Positions 42,501 to 48,263 of a DNA stretch of 48,263 nucleotides are shown here, piece by piece. Source of the DNA: Bacteroidaceae bacterium (GTDB taxonomy: Bacteria > Bacteroidota > Bacteroidia > Bacteroidales > Bacteroidaceae); the NCBI GenBank assembly GCA_024697785.1, contig JAILEU010000169.1:1-48263 (forward strand), given 5' to 3'. Position 1 is the first letter of the stretch. Each line of letters starts with the position of its first letter. Below the pieces are notes generated by a model. The model worked only from the letters and a program-made list of their open reading frames with translations. It was not told the origin of the DNA and searched no databases. A program made the position numbers and the translations under genes.

Positions 42501-43297
42501 CTCCTGTCACGTTGGCAAATAAATGGAACTGGGTAGGCTACTACGGCCAGCAGTTAGCATCACCCGTCGACGCCTTGTCCGATATGCAGCCGCAGGACGA
42601 TGATATCCTCAAGTCGCAGAACGGCGTGGCTTACTACGACAACTACGAGTGGAGTGGTTCTATCGTAGCCATGAAACCCGGCGTGGGATACATGATCTAT
42701 AACACGGCTGCTGACAAGCAGTTCGCCTATCCGCAGTCAGTGGTGTCTTCCTCGCGTAAGACAGCACAGGCTATGGAGAACAGAGAAGCTGTGGTTCAAT
42801 CCCCGGTTGTACACCAGTCTTCTGTCTTCACGCCTGTTGACTACCATGCCTTCTCTGGCAACATGATTGTCGTAGCCAGAATTGAACGTGACGGTATGCC
42901 TGTGTCTGGTGCTGAGCTGGGCGTCTTTGCCGACGAACAGTGCCGCGCTACCGGAGTGGCCGATGAAGGAGGTATGCTCTATCTCATCGTGCCGGGCGAC
43001 GAAAGCATAGCTCTGACCTTCAAGGTTGCCGTGGATGGACAGGTATTCAACCTGCAAACGACTTCGGAGGATATGCAATCAACGTCTATAGACTTCGAGA
43101 CCGATGCTATCTACGGTACGCCGAAGGAGCCTGTCGTCTTCACTCTCGGCGCCACCGGAATCATGAATATGGCTGGCAGCACCACGGGTGAGGAGGTTGT
43201 TTACGACCTGCAGGGCCGCCGTATCAATGATGGCAGATCTGTCATTCTGCAGAAAGGCATCTATGTTGTGAACGGACAAAAAGTCGTTATTAAGTAA
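33533..43297 (+). CDS. Giant secreted LamG-domain surface protein with type IX secretion-like C-terminus
   Basis: A 3254-residue protein. A long Arg-rich n-region and signal peptide end at QQARA (about residue 45). Regions by eye: fibronectin-III-like about 320-655; a carboxypeptidase-regulatory-like fold starting SGRITFGSSGTSVAGVDV (660) interrupted by a LamG domain (about 695-890) and resumed at TDTDGNYIIQGVPF (about 915); more such folds to about 1090; an unassigned middle with LMILRDPPGTGSS (about 1430); LamG domains about 2180-2363 and 2382-2587; a BACON/Ig-like region about 2715-2785; a domain repeated at about 2790-2905 and 3100-3190; two WNW repeats (about 2909 and 2997); and a sorting-like end with YDLQGRR and KGIYVVNGQKVVIK. 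Start ATG 33533; a GTG two codons earlier is less likely. Probable adhesin or glycan-binding protein. Confidence 0.9.
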   Translation: MKRLNSRTERRWQVPLSGRLHGTRLWPVAMLLAVVLAWLPQQARADGDYYAHLQLRDVSYDRNSNGSSPYVSFYMCYYNDYGTDEGYIKDKGGGMTLYASKDGGSSWTKILFLYTSTVSSGTPSAYTETVSGMGCNKDGNPVVYNVGTGIYDDNFSIKIKWVLPLQWRNCNIKIKASGTWIDKDGSNKVSVNKTVDIATPYTFKTRDLLWNTGWSVDTEGNMTVPYKFGDACNTDGETKIWNKIDNSWTNKISAVEFSSSGSYVSGSYTFKLSDIGKSYTTDFKITPYHEFCHTNDKDASNGRKVYTSEAAELKFYKFPVPEITKASFDQEENKLTLIWKESTTNYLTGNHNTKWAIYRNGVYVTSILQDQTGTSYFRGEEYNTYQNGQFVFYDDATEDGFVFDESVEYTVYYIWKEWNEKTAKVSALSATATANTLVTLPVANLSSESKSDRVVLTWTSDAHKKSWGHEYRIYVDDETEPIYTIKPNDDQTDYKWEHRTTDQHTDRQDGVDNGVPYVEEPLNACDPHDYRVVSYVNGLIPSEVTLTKRAIGSGTLFYSFDATKGVYPGMVKLSWHVDLQGNKDAKTYIVERRPAEKDDAPWETVSPGFTSRDDYVNFTDDTPLPGVYYEYRVTVIDNCSDGTQVTNSITNIGFAQTTGTVSGRITFGSSGTSVAGVDVVAKRIGASANTTNQYHAMRFKSTGGVVTWTYPETDYAAGKFNSANFSMQMWISPDELSSALFARFGDNCGLGMDEEGKLFFRNGTESVAFDSLSLTKDAYSQVTLTRSGKTLIGYLTKYGADGIAVLKADTVSFSGNISLGSATDFTLGYFKGYIDEFRLWTKYLTKDEVKENFDHLLVGNETGLETYWTFDEGLSRQFFDTSREGTVYHQHHGVMGSNTETHTYTPSHLALKAKTDTDGNYIIQGVPFSGEGTTYAIVPQLASHEFNPTQQLRFVSNNSLVHNGTDFTDISSFSVSGVIYYSGTTYPVEGVNLYVDGVICTKDGSMIATNADGEFTISVPIGNHYIEVAKNGHVFENNGRYPADPEGTGEKFYFNQKITGLEFRDTTLVNFTGRVVGGDIEGNKPVGFAQSENNIGVTQFFLQAQNTTPFLNAVKKKISDTSFEYVPDSVVTAVSSGCEKINSTSWRGATIDSCRYIYIETDAQTGEFSAMVPPLVYSIGDIVVKNKKGLIVGGNVSVDLSNPLVEASDTLTDDTGDLIYTYNSKLVQAYHSTPVFTVSQKGRTDGSFGIKSYKMKDDTVIDDIYTVKDDGTVAYNYGVDGHKAPLFVGDKTYEFLLEGYEEYTNYDGTSPKTFKVPLQDVVVTIDNALSSEQAVFVVDGEVTYDDGTTATAKAGQVHDLKSNQLQLDEEGKATYKWTAGLPNVSEPYTRTISMSYEINGNPSQWTGSGMEGIVMGDLPTGNNFVTSGPDKLLMILRDPPGTGSSAEWSTGTTTSLTKLVNDTWSESFESGFTSHLGHEIKYISGVVQGAVKVDATSAEISDKDDLTTHVTEENEGEKGETVETSISISEVVATSGESDFVGADGDVFVGQATNVIFGDARHVGFKNTGSGYEISMCNVISTGLSFGTIFNYSQSYIENTLLPNFELLRKSMLTTTTQDSINMYNPTNGYGVHDLGKSKGNLYFTTLKPSDEGYGEDGTYTVIVPNGLQLMPDSITDPIEAQTWALKANVATVDSVKWINNQIRGWKKYLMLNEQEKVKAYELRMKDDPGMEYQNYSFDGGASRSYSWEKDSTYTSSWDWTVSAGLLVGNRLGFEINGTGVDWDLEVTATGGRHEAKDDSKSYSTSFAYTLAEEGEDALTVDVYQYGAFSPIFRTRGGQTSNPYEGEVRTNYYTENNANPVIMEATMQIEAPDLSIDVTTVTDIPTGSAANYTLRLANNSEIGSDVTYRLFFLDETNPDGAQLSIDGKVLTAEGRLIKVPGNQTLTKTLQLRQTDSSILNYEGITDEGKKDKDPLYKKGIGIVFASDSEPEEIADTVFIYAYFTPSASSVDLALSARTLNTQTGDNVTLTFSGFDRNYFNQKAFRLQYLKDGEADWIQLAKGEYVLADSLLKSDNQELPATGATVEYPLSMSGWDDGDYLFRAVSAATYKTGEVYTYSDEIALVKDMQKPRPMGQPEPSDGVLDIGDDVSITFNETFVKGNLSKPNNFTITGVLNGAEIAHETALSVNSGTATAATAQTDASINLAGKDFSIDAWVNITGNGTLLSHGQGTSKLTVGTNADGKLLVTINGQEYTSSNSVPTGEWTFLTMNITADGTLSASAATATETVKLFDGATVDVYSANGPLSVGCGMAAAIHELLLWDEAHDIATALQNRSKSKNPSTRHLIGYWKMDEGEGTSIRDYSRSRHLTMADETWYLNNVNKAVTLDGSHYISINTTTLPITEYDDYAVEFWMRGGEQSGEAQLMQMGEVALSLSADGTLLLTGLNAAIPAERTQITTASGKLNDNAWHHVALNVLRQGAAAVYVDGQRCLTTNADNVGGINGDKLIMGMRRNYDATVGGLDNYTYDLAFTGKIDEVRLWGATMNADLITKNRKVRFTGKEDGLMAYYPFETKTLDSYNQVVTLGTDADLTGSGLTAQLLTSDAAAATLDYADDAPALRTKPAETNVSFSFVASDEQIVIEIDEDPATIEGTTLTFNVRSVRDVNGNYSSPAIWSAFVNCKELEWEEDALSLTQHVEGSSSVTATIVNKGGSQQLWTLAGMPSWLTASSEYGTTNPRSESTVTFTVSPATPIGKYEETIYLKGNNGIETPLTLSVVVTGDEPEWSVNPNDFEYSMNVIGQLNIFGVDSSDPDDIIAAFIGEECRGVAHPEYKQRYDGYYLTMGIYGNDDDKGKSVTFRAYDASTGTLYPEVTPSVAVTYESLSLIGKYETPVVLAVEDKIEQSTDLKAGWNWMSLFVVTDDMDPQTLFAGIADDVLTIKGQSEAEGVLMRSEGVWFGNMVALDNSKMYSVQMAADRNLRLVGSRVNPQQTPVTLANKWNWVGYYGQQLASPVDALSDMQPQDDDILKSQNGVAYYDNYEWSGSIVAMKPGVGYMIYNTAADKQFAYPQSVVSSSRKTAQAMENREAVVQSPVVHQSSVFTPVDYHAFSGNMIVVARIERDGMPVSGAELGVFADEQCRATGVADEGGMLYLIVPGDESIALTFKVAVDGQVFNLQTTSEDMQSTSIDFETDAIYGTPKEPVVFTLGATGIMNMAGSTTGEEVVYDLQGRRINDGRSVILQKGIYVVNGQKVVIK

Positions 43298-43304
43298 TAA
43301 TCGT

Positions 43305-43339
43305 GGTCGCTTCGTCCTTGAACCAAGGACGAAGCGACC
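43305..43339 (+). promoter_or_regulatory. Perfect 16-bp hairpin between the giant gene and the next gene
   Basis: GGTCGCTTCGTCCTTG (43305-43320) pairs fully with 43324-43339 across a 3-base loop. It lies 7 bases after the giant gene's stop and 24 before the next start. There is no long T run after it, so it may act as a partial terminator or as an mRNA-stabilising hairpin that sets unequal expression of the two genes. Confidence 0.75.
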
Positions 43340-43362
43340 TTCATACAACAGAAATAGTCATC

Positions 43363-44364
43363 ATGGAATCCAACAGGAAAAAGCCGCGCCTGGAACGACT
43401 GTGGGTGGCGCTCTCGCTCCTCATAGCTGTCACCACAGCTATGGCGGACGACAGCGACCCTTTCCCCAATCCTAACCCGCACGACTATGTGGGAAACATG
43501 ATTGTCGTGGGTACGGTTGCTATAGGTGATGCCAATGCCTCTCCCGGTACAATAGTAGCCGCCTATGCGGGCGACGAGATACGAGGCAAGGTGATCGTTC
43601 CTGCTCTTTCGGCCTCGGGAACGCCTAAACCCTTTTTTATGTTCGTCTATGGCAGTAACAGTGGTGCTCCATTGCACTTCAAAGTCTTTACCGAAGGAAA
43701 GGTTGTTGAGGTAGATCAAGGGCTTACCTATACGTTCAACGGCTTGACCGGCGGACCGCGAAAGCCATATGTTATACAACTACCAACACCCGTCGTCACG
43801 ACGCCGAGCAGCGAGGGATGGGCCACCGTGTGCCTGTCCTATAATGCGGAGGTGCCCGATGGCGTTACCGTCTGGAACGTCACGGACATTGTCGACGGTG
43901 AACTGGTGATGGCTTCGACTACAGGCTCCATTCTTCCCGCTGGTACCCCCGCTCTCCTGCAGAGCAGCGGTCTGGCGAGTTATGAGTGGCTGCCGATTGT
44001 GTCTGACGGCGACATCGCCTTCGATAGCACAATCCTCAGCGGGACGACGGAATCAACCGATGTTGGAACCCACAGCGTTCTCACCCTCGGCCATAACGAT
44101 GTCACGGGCGAGATAGGCTTCTGGAGCTTTACCAACACGACGATCCCTGCCAACCGGGCCTACATTGTCGCTGACGGCACTGACTGGGCAAGTGGCGCAA
44201 GAATGGGTACCACGGGAATCATGGAAGTGGAAGATGATTGTGCGACAGGTGAAGAGGTCATTTACGACCTTCAAGGACGTAAATACGAGATTGACCGGAT
44301 GTCAGACAACAGTCTGCCTCGCGGTCTTTACATTGTCGGTAACAGGAAAGTCATCGTACGCTAA
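43363..44364 (+). CDS. Secreted protein with type IX secretion-like C-terminus, shares a domain with the giant protein
   Basis: A 333-residue protein. Its signal peptide ends at AMA (about residue 27; ERLWVALSLLIAVTTAMA). Residues about 38-140 (GNMIVVGTVAIGD...IVAAYAGDEIRGKVI...LHFKVFTEGKVVEV) match by eye a domain found twice near the end of the giant protein (GNMIVVARIERDG...LGVFADEQCRA and NVIGQLNIFG...IAAFIGEECRGV). A second beta-rich region follows, and the end (EEVIYDLQGRK, LPRGLYIVGNRKVIVR) matches the giant protein's sorting-like tail. The start ATG 43363 was chosen over an upstream one inside the hairpin. It is probably a surface partner of the giant protein. Confidence 0.85.
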   Translation: MESNRKKPRLERLWVALSLLIAVTTAMADDSDPFPNPNPHDYVGNMIVVGTVAIGDANASPGTIVAAYAGDEIRGKVIVPALSASGTPKPFFMFVYGSNSGAPLHFKVFTEGKVVEVDQGLTYTFNGLTGGPRKPYVIQLPTPVVTTPSSEGWATVCLSYNAEVPDGVTVWNVTDIVDGELVMASTTGSILPAGTPALLQSSGLASYEWLPIVSDGDIAFDSTILSGTTESTDVGTHSVLTLGHNDVTGEIGFWSFTNTTIPANRAYIVADGTDWASGARMGTTGIMEVEDDCATGEEVIYDLQGRKYEIDRMSDNSLPRGLYIVGNRKVIVR

Positions 44365-44411
44365 GACAGCGGCTGTGGATATTTTTCAAAACAGAGAATA
44401 GTATAGACGAC

Positions 44412-44585
44412 ATGAAGAAGATATACGAGAAACCACAAGTGACCGTCGTAGAGTTGCAGGCTACATCGGCTCTTCTGCTGCCTGCTAGCTCGGGAGGCCG
44501 TACCGGCGAATCTTTCGCCCCTATAAGGTTTTCCCCAATGAATGGGATTAACCCTCAAGACGACTGGAACAACTGGCCAAACTAG
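44412..44585 (+). CDS. Small peptide, 57 aa, of the MKKxYxKPxVxVxEL type
   Basis: ATG 44412 to TAG 44585. The N-terminus KKIYEKPQVTVVELQATSALLLPASSGG follows a pattern I know from many small unannotated Bacteroidota proteins (Lys-rich start, Tyr-x-x-Pro, alternating Val/Glu, then a Leu-Leu-Ala/Pro-x-Ser segment and Gly-rich tail). Their function is not known to me. The tail is DDWNNWPN, and the TGG codons belong to a 9-base repeat that runs beyond the stop. It lies 47 bases after a type IX secretion-like protein gene and is probably co-transcribed. It is too short for most gene finders. Confidence 0.7.
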   Translation: MKKIYEKPQVTVVELQATSALLLPASSGGRTGESFAPIRFSPMNGINPQDDWNNWPN

Positions 44586-44669
44586 CACAACTGGCCAGAC
44601 AAGCAAATCTAGTTCTTCTAGCAAGTCTAGTTAGTCTAGAATCTCTAGAAAATATAGATCCTCTGGTTA
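44562..44669 (+). repeat. Nonamer tract in frame with the 57-aa peptide, TGG/TAG alternating
   Basis: Twelve successive 9-base units run through the end of the small gene and beyond. The middle codon of each unit, read in the gene's frame, is at 44565, 44574, 44583 and so on every 9 bases to 44664: TGG, TGG, TAG, TGG, AAG, then TAG six times, then TGG. The first TAG is the stop codon. Confidence 0.85.
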
Positions 44670-45088
44670 AGACTACCTCGGCTAGAGCCGATAGCTTTAG
44701 TTGGGACAGCAAGTCAACAAGTCAATAAGACGCAAGTCAACAAGACAATAGGTCAATAAGACGACAGTCAACGAGACAACAGATAACAAGACGACAGTCA
44801 AAAGGACTACAGCCAGCCGATCTATAAGACAATAAGTTATACGATGAAACAACGAGAGCAGAGTGATGTCACCCTGCTCTCGCTGCTTTTCGTATCTTTC
44901 TTTTCGTATCTTTCCTCTTGTTTTCTATTTTTGTTTCGTCTCTTTTCTACTTTCGTTTCGCTATCTTCTACTTTCGTTACCTTCTTTTCGTTTTCTTTCC
45001 TTCATTTTTCTTTTCGCTACATCGATATTAGCGCCAAGAAGGAACGTACACCGTTTACGCTTCTTTTGTTTTCTGCGCCAGCTGACTT
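44586..45088. other. Intergenic region with nonamer and octamer low-complexity tracts and a terminator
   Basis: After the nonamer tract (to 44669) come a roughly period-8 tract made of CAAGTCAA, TAAGACGA and related words (about 44709-44800) and a hairpin (44853-44882). A pyrimidine-rich stretch with TTTCGTT and TTTTCTA words follows (44883-45010). Phe/Ser-rich frames in that last stretch are compositional artefacts. No gene is seen. Confidence 0.7.
44853..44890 (+). terminator. Probable terminator of the surface-protein locus
   Basis: CGAGAGCAG (44853-44861) pairs with CTGCTCTCG (44874-44882), with inner pairing GTGA/TCAC, followed by CTGCTTTTCG. It lies between the small peptide gene and the convergent phosphatase gene. 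Confidence 0.7.
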
Positions 45089-45943
45089 TTAGAAACTGAA
45101 GGTGAGGCTGATGGGGTAGTGGTCGGAGATGAAGGGCGCGCCGTAGTCGCCGTTTAGGCAATGGAACTCCAGCGGGGTGACGTCGCGGACGAAGAAATGG
45201 TCGATGACGTCGGCGTGGCGTCCCCAGCCGTTGAAGGTGCCCTCGTTGTCGGTAATGGGGGCGACGTCGCGGGCCACCTTCATGTGGGCTTTCTGCTCCA
45301 GCGGGCGGAAGATCTCGTCCTCGATGGTGCTGTTCATGTCGCCGCCCAGGATGACGGGCACGCCGGCGGGCACCAGCTCGTCGATGAGCTTGCAGAGCAG
45401 CAGCACGCTCTCGCGGCGGGCAACGGGGCCGACGTGGTCGAGGTGGGTGTTGAGGAAGGCGATTTTCTTACCCGTCTTCTTCTCTTCGAGCAGCACGTAG
45501 GTGACGGTACGCCGGCAGGCACCATCCCAGCCCAGCGACACCTGTTCGGGCGTTTCGCTGAGCCAGCGTGTGGCGCTGTCGAGCAGGCGGAAACGCTTCT
45601 TGCTGTAATAGACGGCCATGATCTCGCCCTGGCTCTTGCCGTCGTCGCGGCCTACGCCGATGTGTCCGTAGCCCTTGACCTTCTTGTTGATGAAGGCATA
45701 CTGGTCGGGCAGCACCTCCTGCATGCCGATCATGTCGGGCTTCTCGCGCTTGATGAGGTTCAGGGTGGCGTGCCTGCGGTTCATCCAGCAGTTCTCGCCG
45801 TCGGCCTTGGCGGCGTTGGCGGCACCACCGCTGTTGCGGATGTTGTAAGAGATGACTTTGATGTCCTTGGCCTGCAGGGAGAGGGGCAGGGCTGAGGTGA
45901 CGAGCAACAAGGCTGTCAGCAGCATGAAATGTCTTGCTTTCAT
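45089..45943 (-). CDS. Secreted endonuclease/exonuclease/phosphatase family protein
   Basis: A 284-residue EEP-superfamily (DNase I-like) hydrolase. The N-terminal signal peptide is ARHFMLLTALLLVTSALPLSLQA. Motifs in order: VISYNIRNS, GMQEVLPDQ (metal-binding Glu), NTHLDHVG, GGDMNS (Asp/Asn), and SDHYPI near the C-terminus (catalytic Asp-His). The family includes nucleases, sphingomyelinases and inositol phosphatases; the secreted form in Bacteroidota is of unknown substrate. The start ATG 45943 was chosen because it gives the signal peptide; a 49-residue upstream extension crosses the promoter. Confidence 0.92.
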   Translation of the reverse strand: MKARHFMLLTALLLVTSALPLSLQAKDIKVISYNIRNSGGAANAAKADGENCWMNRRHATLNLIKREKPDMIGMQEVLPDQYAFINKKVKGYGHIGVGRDDGKSQGEIMAVYYSKKRFRLLDSATRWLSETPEQVSLGWDGACRRTVTYVLLEEKKTGKKIAFLNTHLDHVGPVARRESVLLLCKLIDELVPAGVPVILGGDMNSTIEDEIFRPLEQKAHMKVARDVAPITDNEGTFNGWGRHADVIDHFFVRDVTPLEFHCLNGDYGAPFISDHYPISLTFSF

Positions 45944-46251
45944 ATTATAAATGGGTTTAAGAATGAGTAGCTTTGTTAACGGGTTTTGACGAGGGGGAAT
46001 TGTCTGTGGTATGTTGAAGTGTATGATGGTACATGCTAAATGGTCGTTTTGTCCCGCGAAGATACAGAAAAAAGCGGTATGTCGGGGCAAAAAGAAGAAT
46101 AAAATGTTGCTTTTGGCGATTTTTTTGCACTTCTTTATGGTGGTTGGTATTTTTTTTGTACCTTTGCGCGCTAAAATTGCGGATACGGGGAAAAACCGCC
46201 CGCAAAAAGCTCAGTTACACGCGTACAAATTATAAATTATAAAAAAACGAA
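45944..46251. promoter_or_regulatory. Divergent promoter region between the EEP hydrolase and ppiD-like genes
   Basis: Rightward: TACCTTTG at 46159-46166 is an exact TAnnTTTG, 86 bases before ATG 46252, which implies a 5' UTR of about 80 bases. Leftward: TATCTTCG at 46057-46064 (minus strand) is a near match, 114 bases before the EEP start at 45943. Nothing else coding was seen. Confidence 0.6.
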
Positions 46252-48263
46252 ATGGCAACATTAGGAAAAATCAGAAAGCATGGGGTGCTGCTGCTCGTCG
46301 TCGTCGGCATCGCCCTTCTCGCCTTCATCATTGGCGATGGCGTCAAGGCCATCGGTCCGAGTAAGAACATCCGCAACGTGGGCGAAGTCAATGGCGACAA
46401 AATTTCCGTCGAAGAGTATCAGAAAGCCATCAACGAGTACGAAGAGGTCGTCCGCTTCGCCCGTGGCAGCAACACCATCAGCGAGGCTGAGGTGGCACAG
46501 ATCAAGGACGAAGTCTGGAACCAGCTGGTCAGCGCCAAGCTGGTGGAGGACGAGGTCGGCAAGCTCGGCATCACCGTCACGACGGCTGAGCTGGAGGCTG
46601 CCCTCGACGAGGGTACGCACACGCTGCTCGCCCAGTCGATGTTCGTCAACCAGCAGACGGGCAAGTTCGACAAAGACCTGCTTTATAACTTCCTGTCTGA
46701 GTACAACAGCATGGACGCATCCTCGATGCCTGCCCAGTATGTGGAGTACTACCAGAACCTCTATCGCTACTGGAACTTCATCGAGCGCAACCTCAAGCAG
46801 GAGCTGCTCATGGAGAAACTGGAGGCTATCGTCACCGGCGCTCAGCTGAGCAACCCCGTGGCTGCCCAGCAGGCTTACGACGGACGTAACAACTACTGCA
46901 AGCTGGCCTATACCGTCATCCCCTTCACCAGCATCGCCGACTCGGCCGTCACGGTCACCGAGGCCGACCTGCAAAAGGTCTATAACGAGCATAAGGAGAA
47001 CTACCGTCAGTATGGCGAAACCCGCGACGTGAAGTACATCGACGTGGCTGTCGTGCCCAGCGAGGCCGACCGTGCTGCGCTGATGACCGAGGTCGAGGAG
47101 ATCTCAGCCCAGCTGGCAGCTGCCGCCGAGAGCGAGATTGGCGACGTCATCCGCATGTCCGAATCCACCGTTCCCTTCAGCCTGATGCCCCGCACAGCTG
47201 CCGGTCTGGCTGCCGACGTGGCTGCACGCCTCGACACGGTGGCCCTGGGCGCTACTGTCGCTACCTATTATAATGAGGCCGACGACAGCTACAACACGTT
47301 CCGCTATCTGGCCAAGGCTACGGCTCCCGACTCCATCCAGTACCGCCAGATTCAGGTGGCCGAGCAGGAGGCAAGCCGCACCGCCGAGCTGAGCGACAGC
47401 ATCTATAACGCCATCCTCGCCGGTGCCGACTTCGCCGAGCTGGCTGAGCGCTACGGACAGCCCACCGAGCCCTCGTGGCTGGGTTCTGCCAATTACGAGA
47501 GAAGCGTCATCACGGGCGACAACGCCACCTACCTCGTCACGCTGAACAGCATGCGTAAGGGTGAAGTCCGCAAGCTCTCCCTCCAGAGCGGCGTTGACCT
47601 CATCATTCAGGTGGTCGACACGAAGAACCCCGTCGAGAAATACCTGATTGCCGACGTCAAGCGTCCCGCCTACTTCAGCAAGGAAACCTACAACGCAGCC
47701 TACAACCGTCTGAGCCAGTTCGTGGCTTCCAACCAGAGCCTCGCAGCCTTTACGGAGAACGCCGAGGAGGCTGGTTTCCGTCTGCTCCCCCTGAATGGTC
47801 TGCAGAACGTGGCCCACAACATTGGTGGCGTCAGCAGCACGCGTGAAGCCCTCCGCTGGGCCTTCGGCGCCAAGAAGGGCGAAGTGTCGCAGATCTTCGA
47901 GGCTGGTGCCAACGACCATCTGCTCGTGTTGGCTCTTGAGGATATCCATCCCGCCGGCTACGCTTCGATTGATGTCGTGAAGGACATGCTGAAGTATGAA
48001 GCTGCCAACGAGAAGAAGGCCGAGCAGATTCTGGCCAACGTCAAGAACGTGAAGACGCTGGCTGAGGCTGCTGCCATCGACGGCGCCAAGAGCGACACGC
48101 TCTCGCGCGTCACCTTCTCGTCGCCTGTGTTCGTTAGCGCCGTACCCGCCAGCGAGCCCGCCCTCAGCGGCGTGGCTGCAACGCTTGAGCAGGGTCAGAC
48201 CGCCGGCCCCATCAAGGGCAACGGAGGCATCTACTTCGTGCAGGTGGTTGAGCGCGGCAAGGG
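46252..48263 (+). CDS. PpiD/SurA-like peptidyl-prolyl isomerase and chaperone, 3' end outside window
   Basis: 670 codons are visible and the frame runs off the edge. An N-terminal TM anchor (GVLLLVVVGIALLAFIIGDGV, about 11-31) follows a short basic cytosolic start (MATLGKIRKH). A SurA_N-like chaperone region comes next (NVGEVNGDKISVEEYQKAINEY, about 43-64, onward to about 240), then a parvulin-like PPIase region from about 355 (YRQIQVAEQ...AGADFAELAERYG...RKGEVRKLSLQSGVDLIIQVVD). The C-terminal part repeats chaperone-like helices. It should act in the periplasm on folding of outer-membrane and secreted proteins, which suits the neighbouring surface-protein genes, although it has its own promoter. 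Confidence 0.93.
   Translation, partial: MATLGKIRKHGVLLLVVVGIALLAFIIGDGVKAIGPSKNIRNVGEVNGDKISVEEYQKAINEYEEVVRFARGSNTISEAEVAQIKDEVWNQLVSAKLVEDEVGKLGITVTTAELEAALDEGTHTLLAQSMFVNQQTGKFDKDLLYNFLSEYNSMDASSMPAQYVEYYQNLYRYWNFIERNLKQELLMEKLEAIVTGAQLSNPVAAQQAYDGRNNYCKLAYTVIPFTSIADSAVTVTEADLQKVYNEHKENYRQYGETRDVKYIDVAVVPSEADRAALMTEVEEISAQLAAAAESEIGDVIRMSESTVPFSLMPRTAAGLAADVAARLDTVALGATVATYYNEADDSYNTFRYLAKATAPDSIQYRQIQVAEQEASRTAELSDSIYNAILAGADFAELAERYGQPTEPSWLGSANYERSVITGDNATYLVTLNSMRKGEVRKLSLQSGVDLIIQVVDTKNPVEKYLIADVKRPAYFSKETYNAAYNRLSQFVASNQSLAAFTENAEEAGFRLLPLNGLQNVAHNIGGVSSTREALRWAFGAKKGEVSQIFEAGANDHLLVLALEDIHPAGYASIDVVKDMLKYEAANEKKAEQILANVKNVKTLAEAAAIDGAKSDTLSRVTFSSPVFVSAVPASEPALSGVAATLEQGQTAGPIKGNGGIYFVQVVERGK

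Noticed and set aside
44844-45099. Phe/Ser-rich open frames in two phases
   Set aside because: They come from a pyrimidine-rich low-complexity stretch downstream of a terminator, with no codon bias or domain.
45944-46090. 49-residue N-terminal extension of the EEP hydrolase
   Set aside because: It would hide the signal peptide at residue 50 onward and covers the divergent promoter region.

Overview
The window looks like chromosomal DNA of a Bacteroidota bacterium, most likely Bacteroidales and probably near Prevotellaceae. The support is: -7 promoter elements of the TAnnTTTG type and little Shine-Dalgarno; an N-acylornithine-type transcarbamylase instead of ordinary ornithine transcarbamylase; an RNF operon led by rseC; an outer-membrane beta-barrel receptor; and two secreted proteins with type IX secretion style C-termini (YDLQGR...KGIYVVNGQKVVIK type). 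The species is inference. Genes are GC-rich, while many gene junctions are AT-rich and full of short-period repeats. LAYOUT: 1-733 is the end of an unidentified three-gene cassette (+) closed by a strong terminator. 840-9772 (-) is a nine-gene arginine operon, transcribed acyltransferase-argG-argC-argD-argF'-argB-argE-(four-helix-bundle gene)-argH. It should convert glutamate to arginine through N-acylated, probably N-succinylated, intermediates. 9989-13202 (+) holds a YitT-type membrane protein, pta and ackA (acetyl-CoA to acetate with ATP). 13463-15861 (+) has a bile acid:sodium symporter family transporter and a PlsC-like acyltransferase. 16232-18646 (+) is an orphan FtsX/MacB-type ABC permease. 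19438-20454 (-) is galE, with a tandem array of 77-bp units that copy its own 3' end. 20994-26763 (-) is rseC-rnfBCDGEA, a seven-gene ion-translocating ferredoxin:NAD oxidoreductase operon. 26867-29950 (-) is a large outer-membrane beta-barrel protein. 30113-44585 (+) is the most unusual part: a membrane-tethered TPR/AraC-HTH regulator, an AT-rich repeat-filled gap, a stand-alone copy of the same HTH domain, a giant 3254-residue LamG surface protein, a 333-residue secreted protein sharing a domain with it, and a 57-residue peptide whose tail runs into a nonamer repeat alternating TGG and TAG. 45089-45943 (-) is a secreted endonuclease/exonuclease/phosphatase protein, and 46252-48263 (+) is the start of a PpiD-type chaperone/isomerase that runs off the window. 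REPEATS: almost every gene junction carries a microsatellite-like tract of period 7. The heptamer differs from place to place, and the tract often starts in the last codons of one gene and ends within a few tens of bases of the next start codon. Other repeats are a heptamer-flanked 68-bp core (three loci), a dispersed palindromic element with a swapped centre (two loci plus the galE array), a mini-hairpin array spaced by TAAACC, 11-bp iteron-like repeats, and an in-frame repeat inside a coding region. No rRNA, tRNA, CRISPR array or intact insertion sequence was seen.
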